A stretch of 64,000 nt of DNA. Origin: Girardinichthys multiradiatus (taxonomy: Eukaryota > Chordata > Actinopteri > Cyprinodontiformes > Goodeidae). Position 1 is the stretch's first letter. Each line of letters opens with the position of its first letter. Below the pieces are notes generated by a model. The model searched no databases, had not been told where the DNA came from, and worked only from the letters and a program-made list of their open reading frames with translations. Positions 54,716 to 64,000 of this stretch are shown here, one piece after another. Where the stretch lies: assembly GCF_021462225.1 (NCBI RefSeq), contig NC_061806.1, positions 4,025,234-4,089,233 on the forward strand, in the 5' to 3' direction. The translations under genes and the position numbers were made by a program.

Positions 54716-55450
54716 GAAAACGATTCAGGGATCAGTCAATTGGATGGTAAGCAACCGTACACATATGTTGGGTCAGGATCCTTCACTGTTTGTGTGACAC
54801 AGGTTTCATGGTGGCTCTCACATCATCTTAGATCTTTGAAAAATGGAACTTTGAAAAAAATGCATTTAACTTGAAAACCTTCTCAGTCAAAAAAAAGGTT
54901 TTAAGAGTACTTCACAATGTGTATGCAAAAGTTGAACCCACATTTTTGTGGTATGCGTTTTTTTTTAGATGTAATTTGAAAAAACTTTTTTGTTAGCATT
55001 GCATTTCTATTGTCAGTGTTTGGCAAGCGTGCGCAATTCTATTGGTCAGCTTGCATACAAACCTAGAAGCCTTTTGTTTGGTTTGTAGCCTGCTTGCATA
55101 AACAATGGTGAATAGGAGAATAGGTCAGGATGCCGAAGAGCCAACCGGATCCAGTAATTCACTTATACCAAAATTCACTTCATAGTCTGGTGGTCAAGGA
55201 AATGCTTCTCAGTTTGCTTTGCTCCACCCTTCAGAGGAAGCGCCTCCCCCGGAAATGCGTTCCCAGCCCTGGGAAGAAACAAGGACAAAAAGTGGAACTA
55301 AACTCTATGTAAAAGAATAACTCCACCCCAAGACAAATTCTGAAAAATGCCACCAAAGTGGGCAGTGGAGATGACCTGAGGGGGTTAAGCGGGGGTGTGG
55401 TCAGGAGGACGAGGGAAGGTGGCAGCTAGCTTAATTTCACATATTGAAAC
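54716..55450. other. Unassigned sequence
   Basis: No recognisable tail, inverted end or domain-bearing frame. Confidence 0.45.
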
Positions 55451-55627
55451 ATGGAGAGTGAGCAGAGCGACGCTGGTAGTTTCGCTATAGATAGATCTTT
55501 TGAGCTGGAAGATTTTTCATCCTCCTCATCACCGGAGGTTAAGAGAGGCTTTATGGAGCCTAGTAGGCCTAAGTCTTATCAATACGAGCAGCTGGCTAGC
55601 TACAGGAGTGTTGGAGTGAGATGGTAA
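55451..55627 (+). other. Small open frame, possible first exon
   Basis: Fifty-eight codons from MESEQSDAGSFAIDRSFELE to ASYRSVGVRW then TAA. It is acidic and serine-rich (EDFSSSSSPEVKRG) and ends at a place where atg|gtaaac could be a splice donor. I do not recognise the protein. It might be a first exon of a host or transposon gene, or chance. It has no visible downstream exon in the next few kilobases. Confidence 0.3.
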
Positions 55628-56086
55628 ACAGGGGCCTGTGATGTAAACATGTACCAAGCTGTACTGTTTGAACCAACAGGACAGTTCAACTGCAGTAATA
55701 CAGTTCAAATCATAGAGGCCAGGACTAAGACAATTTTAGGGCAAATAATCCAGAATTGAACAAGTTTACTTTACATTTTTAAAAAAGCACAGCAAACATA
55801 AAGATAGCACTCTTAAGCTCAATTTATACAGTTTATGTCCTATATCATAACAAACTAGAGATACTGACCTTTCTAATAAGGCATAACTTGTCTTTCTAGC
55901 ACCTTCTCTGGTGATATAATTTGCTTGCATATTACAGTCTGCTGGTTGCTGTCTGCCAGATGCTAGCTTGCACGCTACTTCGTTAGCTTCCAGTTATGTT
56001 TGCAACTGTACATTTTGATGATACACAGGGTAAATATCATGACCAATGGATGTGTCATATGCAGAAGGACTCCTACAATGCAAATC

Positions 56087-56554
56087 TGTCAGGTTCGGTG
56101 TAGCAGAGGACCCCAGAATGCAGATGAGCAGGAAGCATAGTAGCGAGGTAGAACAAATGATTCAATAACTGAAACTCACTTTACCAGGTGGTGGCAAAAA
56201 CAGGCAAGACAGGCTTGGCATAAACTTGACATGGTTCGAGATAATAACAGAGTGAAGTGATCCGTAATGTTTCCGCGAGGAATGAACAGAATGATTGTGT
56301 ATATATGGAGGGTGGTGCAGGTGGGCCGAATGAAGCTGATTGCTATGACTGACAGATGGAGGGAGTAAAGACAAAACATGACTGGAACAAAACAGAAATT
56401 CAAGAACATGATCAAACCTAAGAAACTTAACAGTAACAGAACATAAACCTGAAAGCACTATGAACTGAAACGATGCACAGGAAAACAAACCTAAAAAAAC
56501 TACACCACATTTAAAACAATAAACAGAAAGAGATTCCAAAACTCAACTGTGACA
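56087..56554. mobile_element. Unclassified element with TGTCA...TGACA ends
   Basis: Begins TGTCAGGTTCGG and ends CAACTGTGACA, LTR-like ends, with body text common in fish repeats (gaccccagaatgcagatgag; aacagtaacagaacataaac). The flanking bases do not form a convincing duplication, so I cannot say whether it is a solo LTR. Confidence 0.4.
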
Positions 56555-56776
56555 ACAAAAATGAGAAAAGCCCAAAACACAAAAATCCCCAAATCATAAT
56601 TTTTATGTGACCAGATTCCCTTTTATTTCCTTGTTATGAGGTGAAAAACACATCTGGGAAGGTTTTTGCAACCTTTGCCTAACTGCCATTTCCGCCTGGC
56701 ACATTGTCCTCTAAAACCTTTTTGGAACATACAGAATGTTCTTCAACTTATTCAGCCCAAATTTGCTGCAGTTATA

Positions 56777-58378
56777 CAGGTCCTTCTCACAATATTAGCA
56801 TATTGTGATACAGTTAATTATTTTCCATAATGTAATGATGAAAATTTAACATTCATATATTTTAGATTCATTGCACACTAACTGAAATATTTCAGGTCTT
56901 TTATTGTCTTAATATGGATGATTTTGGCATACAGCTCATGAAAACCCAAAATTCCTATCTCACAAAATTAGCATATTTCATCCGACCAATAAAAGAAAAG
57001 TGTTTTTAATACAAAAAACGTCAACCTTCAAATAATCATGTACAGTTATGCACTCAATACTTGGTCGGGAATCCTTTGGCAGAAATGACTGCTTCAATGC
57101 GGCGTGGCATGGAGGCAATCAGCCTGTGGCACTGCTGAGGTCTTATGGAGGCCCAGGATGCTTCGATAGCGGCCTTTATCTCATCCAGAGTGTTGGGTCT
57201 TGAGTCTCTCAACGTTCTCTTCACAATATCCCACAGATTCTCTATGGGGTTCAGGTCAGGAGAGTTGGCAGGCCAATTGAGCACAGTGATACCATGGTCA
57301 GTAAACCATTTACCAGTGGTTTTGGCACTGTGAGCAGGTGCCAGGTTGTGCTGAAAAATGAAATCTTCATCTCCATAAAGCTTTTCAGCAGATGGAAGCA
57401 TGAAGTGCTCCAAAATCTCCTGATAGCTAGCTGCATTGACCCTGCCCTTGATAAAACACAGTGGACCAACACCAGCAGCTGACACGGTACCCCAGACCAT
57501 CACTGACTGTGGGTACTTGACACTGGACTTCTGGCATTTCCTTCTCCCCAGTCTTCCTCCAGACTCTGGCACCTTGATTTCCGAATGACATGCAGAATTT
57601 GCTTTCATCCGAAAAAAGTACATTGGACCACTGAGCAACAGTCCAGTACTGCTTCTCTGTAGCCCAGGTCAGGCGCTTCTGCCGCTGTTTGTGGTTCAAA
57701 AGTGGCTTGACCTGGGGAATGTGGCACCTGTAGCCCATTTCCTGCACACGCCTGTGCACGGTGGCTCTGGATGTTTCTACTCCAGACTCAGTCCACTGCT
57801 TCCGCAGGTCCCCCAAGGTCTGGAATCGGCCCTTCTCCACAATCTTCCTCAGGGTCTGGTCACCTCTTCTCGTTGTGCAGCGTTTTCTGCCACACTTTTT
57901 CCTTCCCACAGACTTCCCACTGAGGTGCCTTGATACAGTACTCTGGGAACAGCCTATTCGTTCAGAAATTTCTTTCTGTGTCTTACCCTCTTGCTTGAGG
58001 GTGTCAATAGTGGCCTTCTGGACAGCAGTCCGGTCGGCAGTCTTAACCATGATTGGGGTTTTGAGTGATGAACCAGGCTGGGAGTTTTAAAGGCCTCAGG
58101 AATATTTTGCAGGTGTTTAGAGTTAACTTGTTAATTCAGATGATTAGGTTCATAGCTCGTTTAGAGACCCTTTTAATGATATGCTAATTTTGTGAGATAG
58201 GAATTTTGGGTTTTCATGAGCTGTATGCCAAAATCATCCGTATTAAGACAATAAAAGACCTGAAATATTTCAGTTAGTGTGCAATGAATCTAAAATATAT
58301 GAATGTTAATTTTTCATCATGACATTATGGAAAATAATGAACTTTATCACAATATGCTAATATTTTGAGAAGGACCTG
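56777..58378 (-). mobile_element. Tc1 transposon, copy 2
   Basis: Same family as 38594-40163, 1602 bases, with inverted repeats starting caggtccttctcacaata and flanked by TA (56775-56776 and 58379-58380). The transposase frame is broken by a deletion of 8 bases. Confidence 0.95.
57054..58050 (-). pseudogene. Tc1 transposase, frameshifted
   Basis: The N-terminal frame (58050-57427) carries the helix-turn-helix parts and, unlike copy 1, the linker IPQVKPLLNHKQRQKRL. After GEKEMP (about 57535) an 8-base deletion (one of two ggcattt units seen in copy 1 is lost) throws the frame. The C-terminal frame (57638-57054) has the second D (but as FQHNLAPAHS, D replaced by N) and PIENLW. So it lacks both continuity and one catalytic aspartate. 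Confidence 0.9.
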
Positions 58379-58479
58379 TAGTGAAGATGTGGATGAATGC
58401 AACCTGGAAGTTCTCCTAGGAATTCCAAAGGATTTCCATAGTGTAATTTCAGGCAGAAATTACATACCCCTTTAGGGCT

Positions 58480-58523
58480 TAACAGATACAAAAATGTTCT
58501 ATATTGAGACGCATTTACCACTA
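58480..58523 (+). mobile_element. Remnant of poly-A retroelement, left piece
   Basis: cagatacaaaaatgttctat and attgagacgcatttaccact match 3015-3060. The remainder of this copy continues at 60783 beyond an inserted LINE. Confidence 0.6.
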
Positions 58524-58969
58524 ATTACATCTGGCATCCCCTCCTTGAACCACCACCTTAACGTGGTGGAGGGGTTTGAGTGCTCGAATGATCCCAGAGG
58601 CTATGTTGTCTGGGGCTTAAATGCCCCTGGTAGGGTCTCCCATGGCAAACAGGCTCTAGGTGACGGGTCAGACAAAGAGCGGTCCAAGAACCCCTCATGA
58701 CGGCTACAAAATCGAGGCACGTGACGTCGCCCGGTACGGCGGAGCCGGGGTCCCACCCTGGAGCCAGGCCTGGGATCGGGACTCTTCGGACAGCGCCTGG
58801 TGCTGGGTTGCTCCTCGCGGGACCCGGCCGGGCCAAGCCCAAACGAGAGATGCGAGACCATCCCCCAGTGGGCCCACCACCTGCAGGGGGAACCGTGAGG
58901 GACCGGTGCAAAGAGGATTGGGTGGCGGACGAAGGTGGAGACCTCGGCGGCCCGATCCCCGGATGCTTA

Positions 58970-59703
58970 GGCTGGCTCTAGGGACGTGGAATGTCACCTC
59001 GCTGGGGGGCAAGAAGCCTGAGCTTGTGCAGGAGGTCGAGAGATATCGACTAGAAATAGTCGGGCTCGCCTCCACGTACAGCGTGGGCTCTGGAACCCAT
59101 CTCCTCGAGAGGGGCTGGACTCTCTTCTACTCTGGAGTGGCCCACAGGGAGAGGCGGCGGGCCGGGGTGGGTTTGCTTGTCGCCCCCCACCTCAGCCGTC
59201 TTGTGTTGGGGTTTACCCCAGTGGATGAGAGGGTCGCATCCCTGTGCCTTCGGGTTGGGGAGAGGTCTCTGACTAACATTTCAGCCTATGGGCCGAGTGG
59301 TAGTGCGGAGTACCCGGCCTTCTTGGCATCCCTGTCAGGGGTGCTGGATAGTGCCACTCCTGGGGACTCCATTATTCTGCTGGGGGACTTCAACGCCCAC
59401 GTGGGAAATGACAGTGACACCTGGAGAGGCGTGATCAGGAGGAATGCCATCCCCGATCTGAATCCGAGCGGTGTTTTGTTATTGGACTTCTGTGCTAGTC
59501 ACGGATTGTCCATAATGAACACCATGTTCAAACATAAGGGTGTCCATCAGTGCACTTGGCACCAGGATACCCTAGGCAGGAGGTCAATGATCGACTTTGT
59601 TGTTGTATTATCAGACCCTTGGGCGCATGTTTTGGACACTCGGGTGAAGAGAGGGGCTGAGCTGTCCACTGATCATCACCTGGTGGTGAGTTGGATCCGC
59701 TGA
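58970..59703 (+). pseudogene. LINE APE endonuclease
   Basis: From [20 protein letters not shown] the frame shows the N-W-N start block, an E-containing block replaced by [10 protein letters not shown], then [30 protein letters not shown] and [10 protein letters not shown]. The GDFN, D-x-x-x-D and DHH blocks are intact. The usual ET motif is altered (LASTY). An in-frame TGA directly follows SWIR, where the family has a tryptophan-rich continuation. Confidence 0.8.
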
Positions 59704-59745
59704 GGGAGGAGAAAGCCGGACAGACTTGGCAGGCCCAAGCGCATA

Positions 59746-60768
59746 GTGAGGGTCTGCTGGGAACGTCTGGCAGACCCCTTGGCCGGGGATGTATTCAACT
59801 CTCACCTCCGGGAGAGCTTTGACCAGATTCTGGGGGATGTTGGAGACATAGAGTCCGAGTGGACCATGTTCTCCACATCTATTGTCGAAACAGAGGCTGG
59901 GGACTCGGGATTGGTCTCTTTCATCACCCAGGCTGAAGTCACCGAGGTGGTTAAAAAGCTCTGCGGTGGCATGGCTTCGGGGTTGGATGAGATCCATCCT
60001 GAGTACCTCAAGTCTTTGAATGTTGTACAGCATGCACTGGGGCGGTTCGCAGCCGAGTGTGAAGCGGCTGGGAAGAGGATCAGCTCCTCCAAGTCCGAGG
60101 CCATGGTTCTCGACCGGAAAAGGGTTGCTTTTCCTCTTCAGGTTGGAGGGAAGTTCCTGCCTCAAGGGGAGGAGTTGAAGTATCTCGGGGTCTTGTTCAC
60201 GAGTGATGGAAGAATGGAGCGGGAGATCGACAGATGGATCGGTGCGGCTGCCACAGTAATGGGGGCGCTGTGCCGGTCCGTTGTGGTGAAGAGAGAGCTG
60301 AGCCGAAAAGCGAAGCTCTCGATTTACCGGTCGGTCTACGTTCCTACCCTTACCTATGGCCATGAACTTTGGGTCATGACCGAAAGAAGGAGATCCCAGA
60401 TAAAAGTGGCGGAAATGAGCTTCCTCCGTAGGGTGGCTGGGCACTCCCTTAGAGATAGGGTGAGGAGCTCGGCCATCCAGGAGGGGCTCGGAGTAGAGCC
60501 GCTACTCCTCCACATCGAGAGGAGCCAGTTGAGGTGGGTCGGGCATCTATACCGGATGCCTCCTGGATGCCTTCCTTGGGAGGTGTTCCAGGCACGTCCC
60601 ACCGGGAGGAGGCCCACGACACGCTGGAGGACTATGTCTCTCGGCTGGCCTGGGAACGTCTTGGGCTCCCCCCGGAGGAGCTGGAGGAGGTGTCTGGGCG
60701 TCTCTGCTGAGTCTGCTGCCCCAGCGACCCGGTCCCGGATAAAGCGGAAAACAACGAGTACGAGTACG
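59746..60768 (+). pseudogene. LINE ORF2 linker and C-terminus, polymerase core missing
   Basis: The frame reads VCWERLADPLAGDVFNSHL, ITQAEVTEVVKKLCGGMASG and EIHPEYLKSLNVVQHALGRF, at which point the linker joins the post-palm region with no FADD or LDLEKAF-type block between. It continues with AMVLDRK, KYLGVLFTSDGRMERE, VKRELSRKAKLSIYRS and RSQLRWVGHLYRMP, the C-terminal end. About 200 residues of the polymerase appear to have been deleted at about 60027, and another stretch at about 59893. Confidence 0.75.
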
Positions 60769-60782
60769 ATTACATCTTGCAT

Positions 60783-61170
60783 TCATTAGTACTGTGCATT
60801 GTTCGGTAAAAATGCTCCTATTATGTTAAGGTCTACAATGCAGGTGTAGAAGCAAGCAGGGTGTTATCTTGTAATCTCTTCATCCTTCTTTATGTTCTCC
60901 ATTCTTCTCTCCTTCTCCTTCTCCTTTTTTGCCCCACCTCTCTCTCTTTCGTGCTTCTTATATTTTCCTTTTCGTGTCTGCCTCTGTGTCCGTAACAATT
61001 GAAATAATCCCAAAGCAGCTAATAAAGTTTCATTTATAAGTATCAAGCAGAGAAGATTTACTTTCACAAGTGGAGCATTAAAGTGTTTGCTGTAATGCAA
61101 ATCTGTTGGGCTTCTTCTTGGCATTCAGACAACAATTCTGAGCGCAACTCTGCCGGACAGAACATGGTAA
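60783..61170 (+). mobile_element. Remnant of poly-A retroelement, right piece
   Basis: Aligns with 3075-3435: gcaggtgtagaagcaagcag, gtccgtaacaattgaaata, acaacaattctgagcg and ctctgccgga. It ends near catggtaaggaaag where the other copy has its A-run. Confidence 0.75.
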
Positions 61171-61392
61171 GGAAAGAAAAAAAGAAAGAATCAGATCATA
61201 GATTTCCTAACAACAGACAGTGTCACTGATTATGTCCACATAGAGGTTTTCCTAAAAGCTGAAGAAGACAGCATTGGAACCGCAGCTCCATGCGCTGAAT
61301 GTGCGTACCAGTACCAGGAAACTACTGTCCCCAACCGCAAAATCGAGAGCGGTCCCCACATCTTCTCTACTCATCGAACATCAATGAGCTGA
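61171..61392 (+). other. Open frame without start, possible orphan exon
   Basis: Seventy-odd codons open from 61171, including IIDFLTTDSVTDYVHIEVF, CAECAYQYQETTVPNRK and a stop at 61390. No methionine start. A splice-acceptor-like ttcctaacaacag precedes codon 61216. Composition is protein-like but I recognise no domain. It could be an exon of a decayed gene or a retroelement scrap. Confidence 0.3.
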
Positions 61393-61563
61393 CCTCAAAG
61401 TGGTCTCCTGTTTATCAGAATGGTACACAGTAAGGAGTTGTTCTGTAATACCACACCTCATCAAGCAGGTATTCATAAAATAAGTAAGATTGAATTAAAG
61501 ATTTAAGATTAATTAAAATTAGCAACTTTCAGTTGTTGCCCTTGGCACTTATATATATATATA
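61393..61563. other. Unassigned sequence with TA microsatellite
   Basis: An AT/TA run lies at 61550-61563, next to the transposon end at 61564. Confidence 0.5.
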
Positions 61564-61932
61564 CACTACCGGTCAAACGTTTTAGATACACTTTCTCACT
61601 TAATGGGTCTCTTTATTTTCATGACTATTTACATAGTAGATTCTCACCAAAGGCAACAAAACTATGAATGAACACACATGGGATTATATAGTAAACAAGT
61701 GTGTGAAAAAAAGGTGTGAAATAACTAAACATTTTTATATTTTAGATACTTCAAAATTGCCACCCTTTGCTTTGTTTACCGCTTTGCTGTCTTGGCATTC
61801 ACTCAATGAGCTTCGTGAGGTGGTCACCCAAAATGATTTTTCAAAGAGTCTTGAAAGAACTTCCCAGAGGTTCATTGAGAGACAGCCAAAGGTTAATATT
61901 TCACTCACCACAGCGAAGGACGGCTACTTTAA

Positions 61933-63252
61933 CCCCTTAAGCCTGAGTATACCGGTACCGGCAATATGAAAAAAGCAACGCCCATTTTTCACCATCTCTA
62001 AAACTAGGTCAAACGCCGCCAGTTTTTTTTTTTTTTCTTAAATCCCTCGCAAGAGGAAGCTGTAATGTTCACTAAACAATTGAGTGAGTTTTGCACAGGG
62101 CCGCATGGTGGAACAGTTGGTATCACTGTTGTCTTGCAGCAAGAAGGTCCTTGGGTCGAATCCTGGCTGGGGGTCTTTCTGTGTGGAGTTTGCATGTTCT
62201 TCCTGTGCATGCGTGGGTTCTCCCCGGTACTCCGTCTTCCTTCCTCAGTCCAAAAACATGACTGTTAGGTTAATTGGTCTCTCCCCTTAGGTGAGTGGGT
62301 GTGTGCATGGTTGTTTGTCCTTGTGTTGCCCTGCAATGGAATGACGAGCTGTCCAGGGTGTACCCTGTCTTTTGCCTGTAGATTGCTGGAGATACGCACC
62401 AGCTCCCCCTCGACCCAGTATGGAAGAATCGGGTATAGAAAATGGATGGATGGATGGAGTTTTGTAAAAAAAACAAAAAATGGTTCCATATGCGCCTTTC
62501 TTTTTACAGCACCTCCCCAAATCCAATATCATGACAAAATACAGACACTTACCATTCTAACAAGGCACAACTCATCTTTCTAGCACCTTCTCCGGCGATA
62601 TAATTTGCATGCGTAGCTTATGCGCGCTGGGTGCACGCCAGTTTGAAAGCAGGCTCTGGTTACTGCACACATGTCCCGCAGCTATCTTGCTCTGTGCTTC
62701 GTTAGCTCCCAGTGTTATTCCTGGATAACCGGTCACTCATAATGGCACAGAAAAAGAAAATTACCAGTTTGGAAGTTTTATTCCAAACGGTAAAAGCCAA
62801 ATGTCTGAATATTCTTCAGACAGCTGCATTGAGTAGGATGACGAAGACAATGATGAAGATTAGCTTCGGAAGGGAGGGGGCTATTTCATGAGTAAGCAAC
62901 TGTGTTTCTTCTTTTTTCCAGCAGATTTACGTTACACGTGTGCTATTTCAAAAATGTTTACTTATTTTACCTTTATAATTGTGTGCAGGACATATGTTGT
63001 GTGAAATGTTATGAAATGTTCTGGTGAGACTAAAAAAAAATTATTTTTGTTTTTTGTTTAATCAAAAATAAATCAGACATTAGTAACATTTGTAATAGTG
63101 GTTCCACTGGGAAAATTTTATTTTATCCTGTACCTTTATACAGATACCAAATGTTTGCATTCAGACTTTATAACTGTGGAGCTAAACTTGGTTTATCAAA
63201 GTTATGTAATGTCAGGCGGAAATTGGTCCAAAACCCCTTAGGGCTTGAAAGG
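61933..63252. mobile_element. piggyBac-like non-autonomous element
   Basis: TTAA lies on both sides (61929-61932 and 63253-63256), the piggyBac target. Ends ccccttaagcctgag and, reversed, cctttcaagccctaag are imperfect inverted repeats (CCyyTyAAGCC). Joining the outer flanks gives a sensible continuation of the interrupted mariner-like element. Internally, 62741 starts MAQKKKITSLEVLFQTV and, in another phase, SEYSSDSCIE-like acidic residues resemble a piggyBac transposase N-terminus. A SINE at 62094-62456 is inserted within. Confidence 0.65.
62094..62456 (+). mobile_element. tRNA-derived SINE with GGAT tail
   Basis: Head with cagggccgcatggtggaaca, box-B-like gggtcgaatcctggc, body ggagtttgcatgttcttcct and tail gaaaatggatggatggatgg. 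The 8-base duplication gagttttg lies at 62086-62093 and 62457-62464. Complete copy of the family also seen at 41530 and 54447, and the innermost of the nested elements here. Confidence 0.85.
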
Positions 63253-63406
63253 TTAAGGAATCTAAACTATAAAACATATGTAAAGTTATTTTGTAATTTT
63301 CCGTTTGCTACATAATTCCATATCTGTTTATTCACAGTTTGATGCCTTCAGTGAGAATCTGCATACAATGTAAATAATCATAAAGATAAAGAAAACCATA
63401 AAAGAG

Positions 63407-63698
63407 TGTTGGATGGGTGCAAAACTTGTTATCACTCATGTAAAAACCTTGGGTTGCAAGGCACCTGCACTATGCCTTCCTCCCTGTGTGTGTGAGATCA
63501 TTGTTATCTTTGTGAGAACCAGCCTCCTTTCCGTCTCACACACACACACCCTGTCTGAACTGTCTGTTGAACTGTGCATATAAATAAAGAGATAGGGTGT
63601 CAAAACTTTGTAGTTTCACTGCAAAGTGGGCTACCCTTGTCACAAGTAACTCTGACTGTATCGTTCTTACCTCTGAGTTGACTAAATAATACCTAACA
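63407..63698 (+). mobile_element. 5' LTR of a retroelement leaving the window
   Basis: 292 bases from TGTTGGATGG to CCTAACA, inserted in the mariner-like element. It contains tataaataaag (about 63580-63590), which can act as TATA box or poly-A signal. A primer-binding-like site follows, then a leader with a possible splice donor (gaggtgagac, about 63939). Internal genes lie beyond 64000. Confidence 0.6.
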
Positions 63699-63703
63699 TT
63701 TAT

Positions 63704-63720
63704 TGGTCCTTCGAAGCCGG
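63704..63720 (+). promoter_or_regulatory. Candidate tRNA primer-binding site
   Basis: tggtccttcgaagccgg starts with TGG five bases after the LTR end. The tRNA is not assigned. Confidence 0.55.
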
Positions 63721-64000
63721 ATTAATTCAATAACCTTATTTCTCTTTGCTTTAACAGTGACTCTGGGATCCGTGGGGGAAGCCTGACGTCGAGCGAAGCA
63801 CCGCTGCACAGCCTCCTTTAGCCGGAGTGGCTGAAAGTCCCGGTGTGTGTGAATTCACACCTGGCCAGTGGGTTATTGCCTTCCTCTGCACGGGGTGACT
63901 GTCACAGGGTCCAAAGAGTCACCAAGAAGTCAACTCCGAGGTGAGACAGTTTTAAAATACAGTTCATAGGAAAAGTACTTAACAGTCGTTGGTAGTGCGT
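63721..64000 (+). other. Retroelement leader region
   Basis: GC-richer untranslated sequence after the primer-binding site with no long frame; gag is expected past the window edge. Confidence 0.45.

Larger units (their letters stand above)
55838..58480. mobile_element. piggyBac-like sequence containing Tc1 copy 2
   Basis: 55838-56020 aligns with 62522-62720 (shared tttctagcaccttctc and gatataatttgc), inside the better-defined piggyBac-like element at 61933-63252. The right end near 58476 (ccctttagggcttaa) matches the right end at 63235-63250 (ccccttagggctt). Left end not found. Two later insertions lie within: 56087-56554 and the Tc1 at 56777. Confidence 0.45.
58538..60768 (+). mobile_element. 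APE-type LINE, internally deleted
   Basis: Flanked by attacatctggcat (58524-58537) and attacatcttgcat (60769-60782), a 14-base duplication with one mismatch. The element begins cccctccttgaaccaccacc, has an APE endonuclease frame (about 58970-59703), a TGA at 59704, and a second frame to 60789 that keeps the linker and C-terminal domain but has lost the polymerase core. The clade is unclear: features fit RTE/Rex3-like or I/Nimb-like fish LINEs. It is inserted in a remnant of the poly-A retroelement. Confidence 0.85.
61564..63406 (+). mobile_element. Tc1/mariner-like short element, interrupted
   Basis: The left end is cactaccggtcaaacgtttt, a common terminal motif of fish Tc1/mariner-like elements. 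Body pieces are 61564-61928 and 63257-63406 (atgccttcagtgagaatctg, ataaagaaaaccataaa). The middle is replaced by a piggyBac-like element at TTAA. The right end is cut by the LTR beginning at 63407. No transposase is encoded. Confidence 0.7.

Noticed and set aside
59611..60444. 277-codon minus-strand frame
   Set aside because: Shadow of the LINE coding strand; the plus strand carries the recognisable motifs.

Overview
The window is best read as transposon-rich, gene-poor genomic DNA from a teleost fish. I infer this from the element mix: Tc1 elements with long inverted repeats, L2/Rex-type LINEs with the usual fish 3' tails, a DIRS element, an I/Nimb-like LINE, tRNA-derived SINEs ending in GGAT repeats, a Penelope-type fragment, piggyBac and hAT relics, and several LTR elements. 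I find no host gene I can defend. The only long intact reading frame that looks like a functional protein is a Tc1 transposase at 38871-39833 (minus). Family names are from memory of domain motifs and tails; no search was possible.

Layout. 1-700 holds a tRNA-headed SINE with a perfect 13-base target duplication. 700-12360 is an old, purine-rich repeat of about 1.1 kb units, present in at least two related tracts. It is broken by a poly-A retroelement (2488-3445, 21-base duplication) and by a minus-strand I/Nimb-like LINE (4081-7654), whose RNase H domain is itself split by a solo LTR (4972-5656, GTTTT duplication). 12368-15470 is a damaged DIRS element on the minus strand. 15700-18040 has fragments of an L2 reverse transcriptase, a 30-base minisatellite and a Tc1 relic. 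18389-24480 carries a Ty3/gypsy fragment, an L2-type ORF1 (plus) and a nearly whole L2-type ORF2 (minus).

24850-27600 is a gag-only LTR element with a long LTR. 28953-29704 is a short hAT element with a BED-finger relic. 32152-34640 is an L2-type copy that keeps ORF1 and the 3' tail but has lost ORF2. 35860-38330 is a Rex/CR1-type LINE (minus). 38594-40163 is Tc1 copy 1. 42640-45760 is a gypsy pol relic (plus) split by a LINE. 45897-52997 is an endogenous retrovirus with almost identical LTRs and a 4-base duplication but a nearly non-coding interior.

53600-54080 is a Penelope-like fragment with what looks like a complete hammerhead ribozyme (53684-53741). 55800-58480 is piggyBac-related sequence with Tc1 copy 2 (56777-58378) inside. 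58538-60768 is an internally deleted LINE with a 14-base duplication. 61564-63406 is a Tc1/mariner-like element interrupted by a piggyBac-like element that holds a SINE. From 63407 a further LTR retroelement begins and runs off the window.

The nesting gives a relative order of insertions at several places, and most boundaries are backed by target-site duplications visible in the sequence. The most unusual items are the hammerhead ribozyme, the young-looking but gutted retrovirus, and the large unclassified purine-rich repeat with its short recurring gcctgacaaggcg motif.
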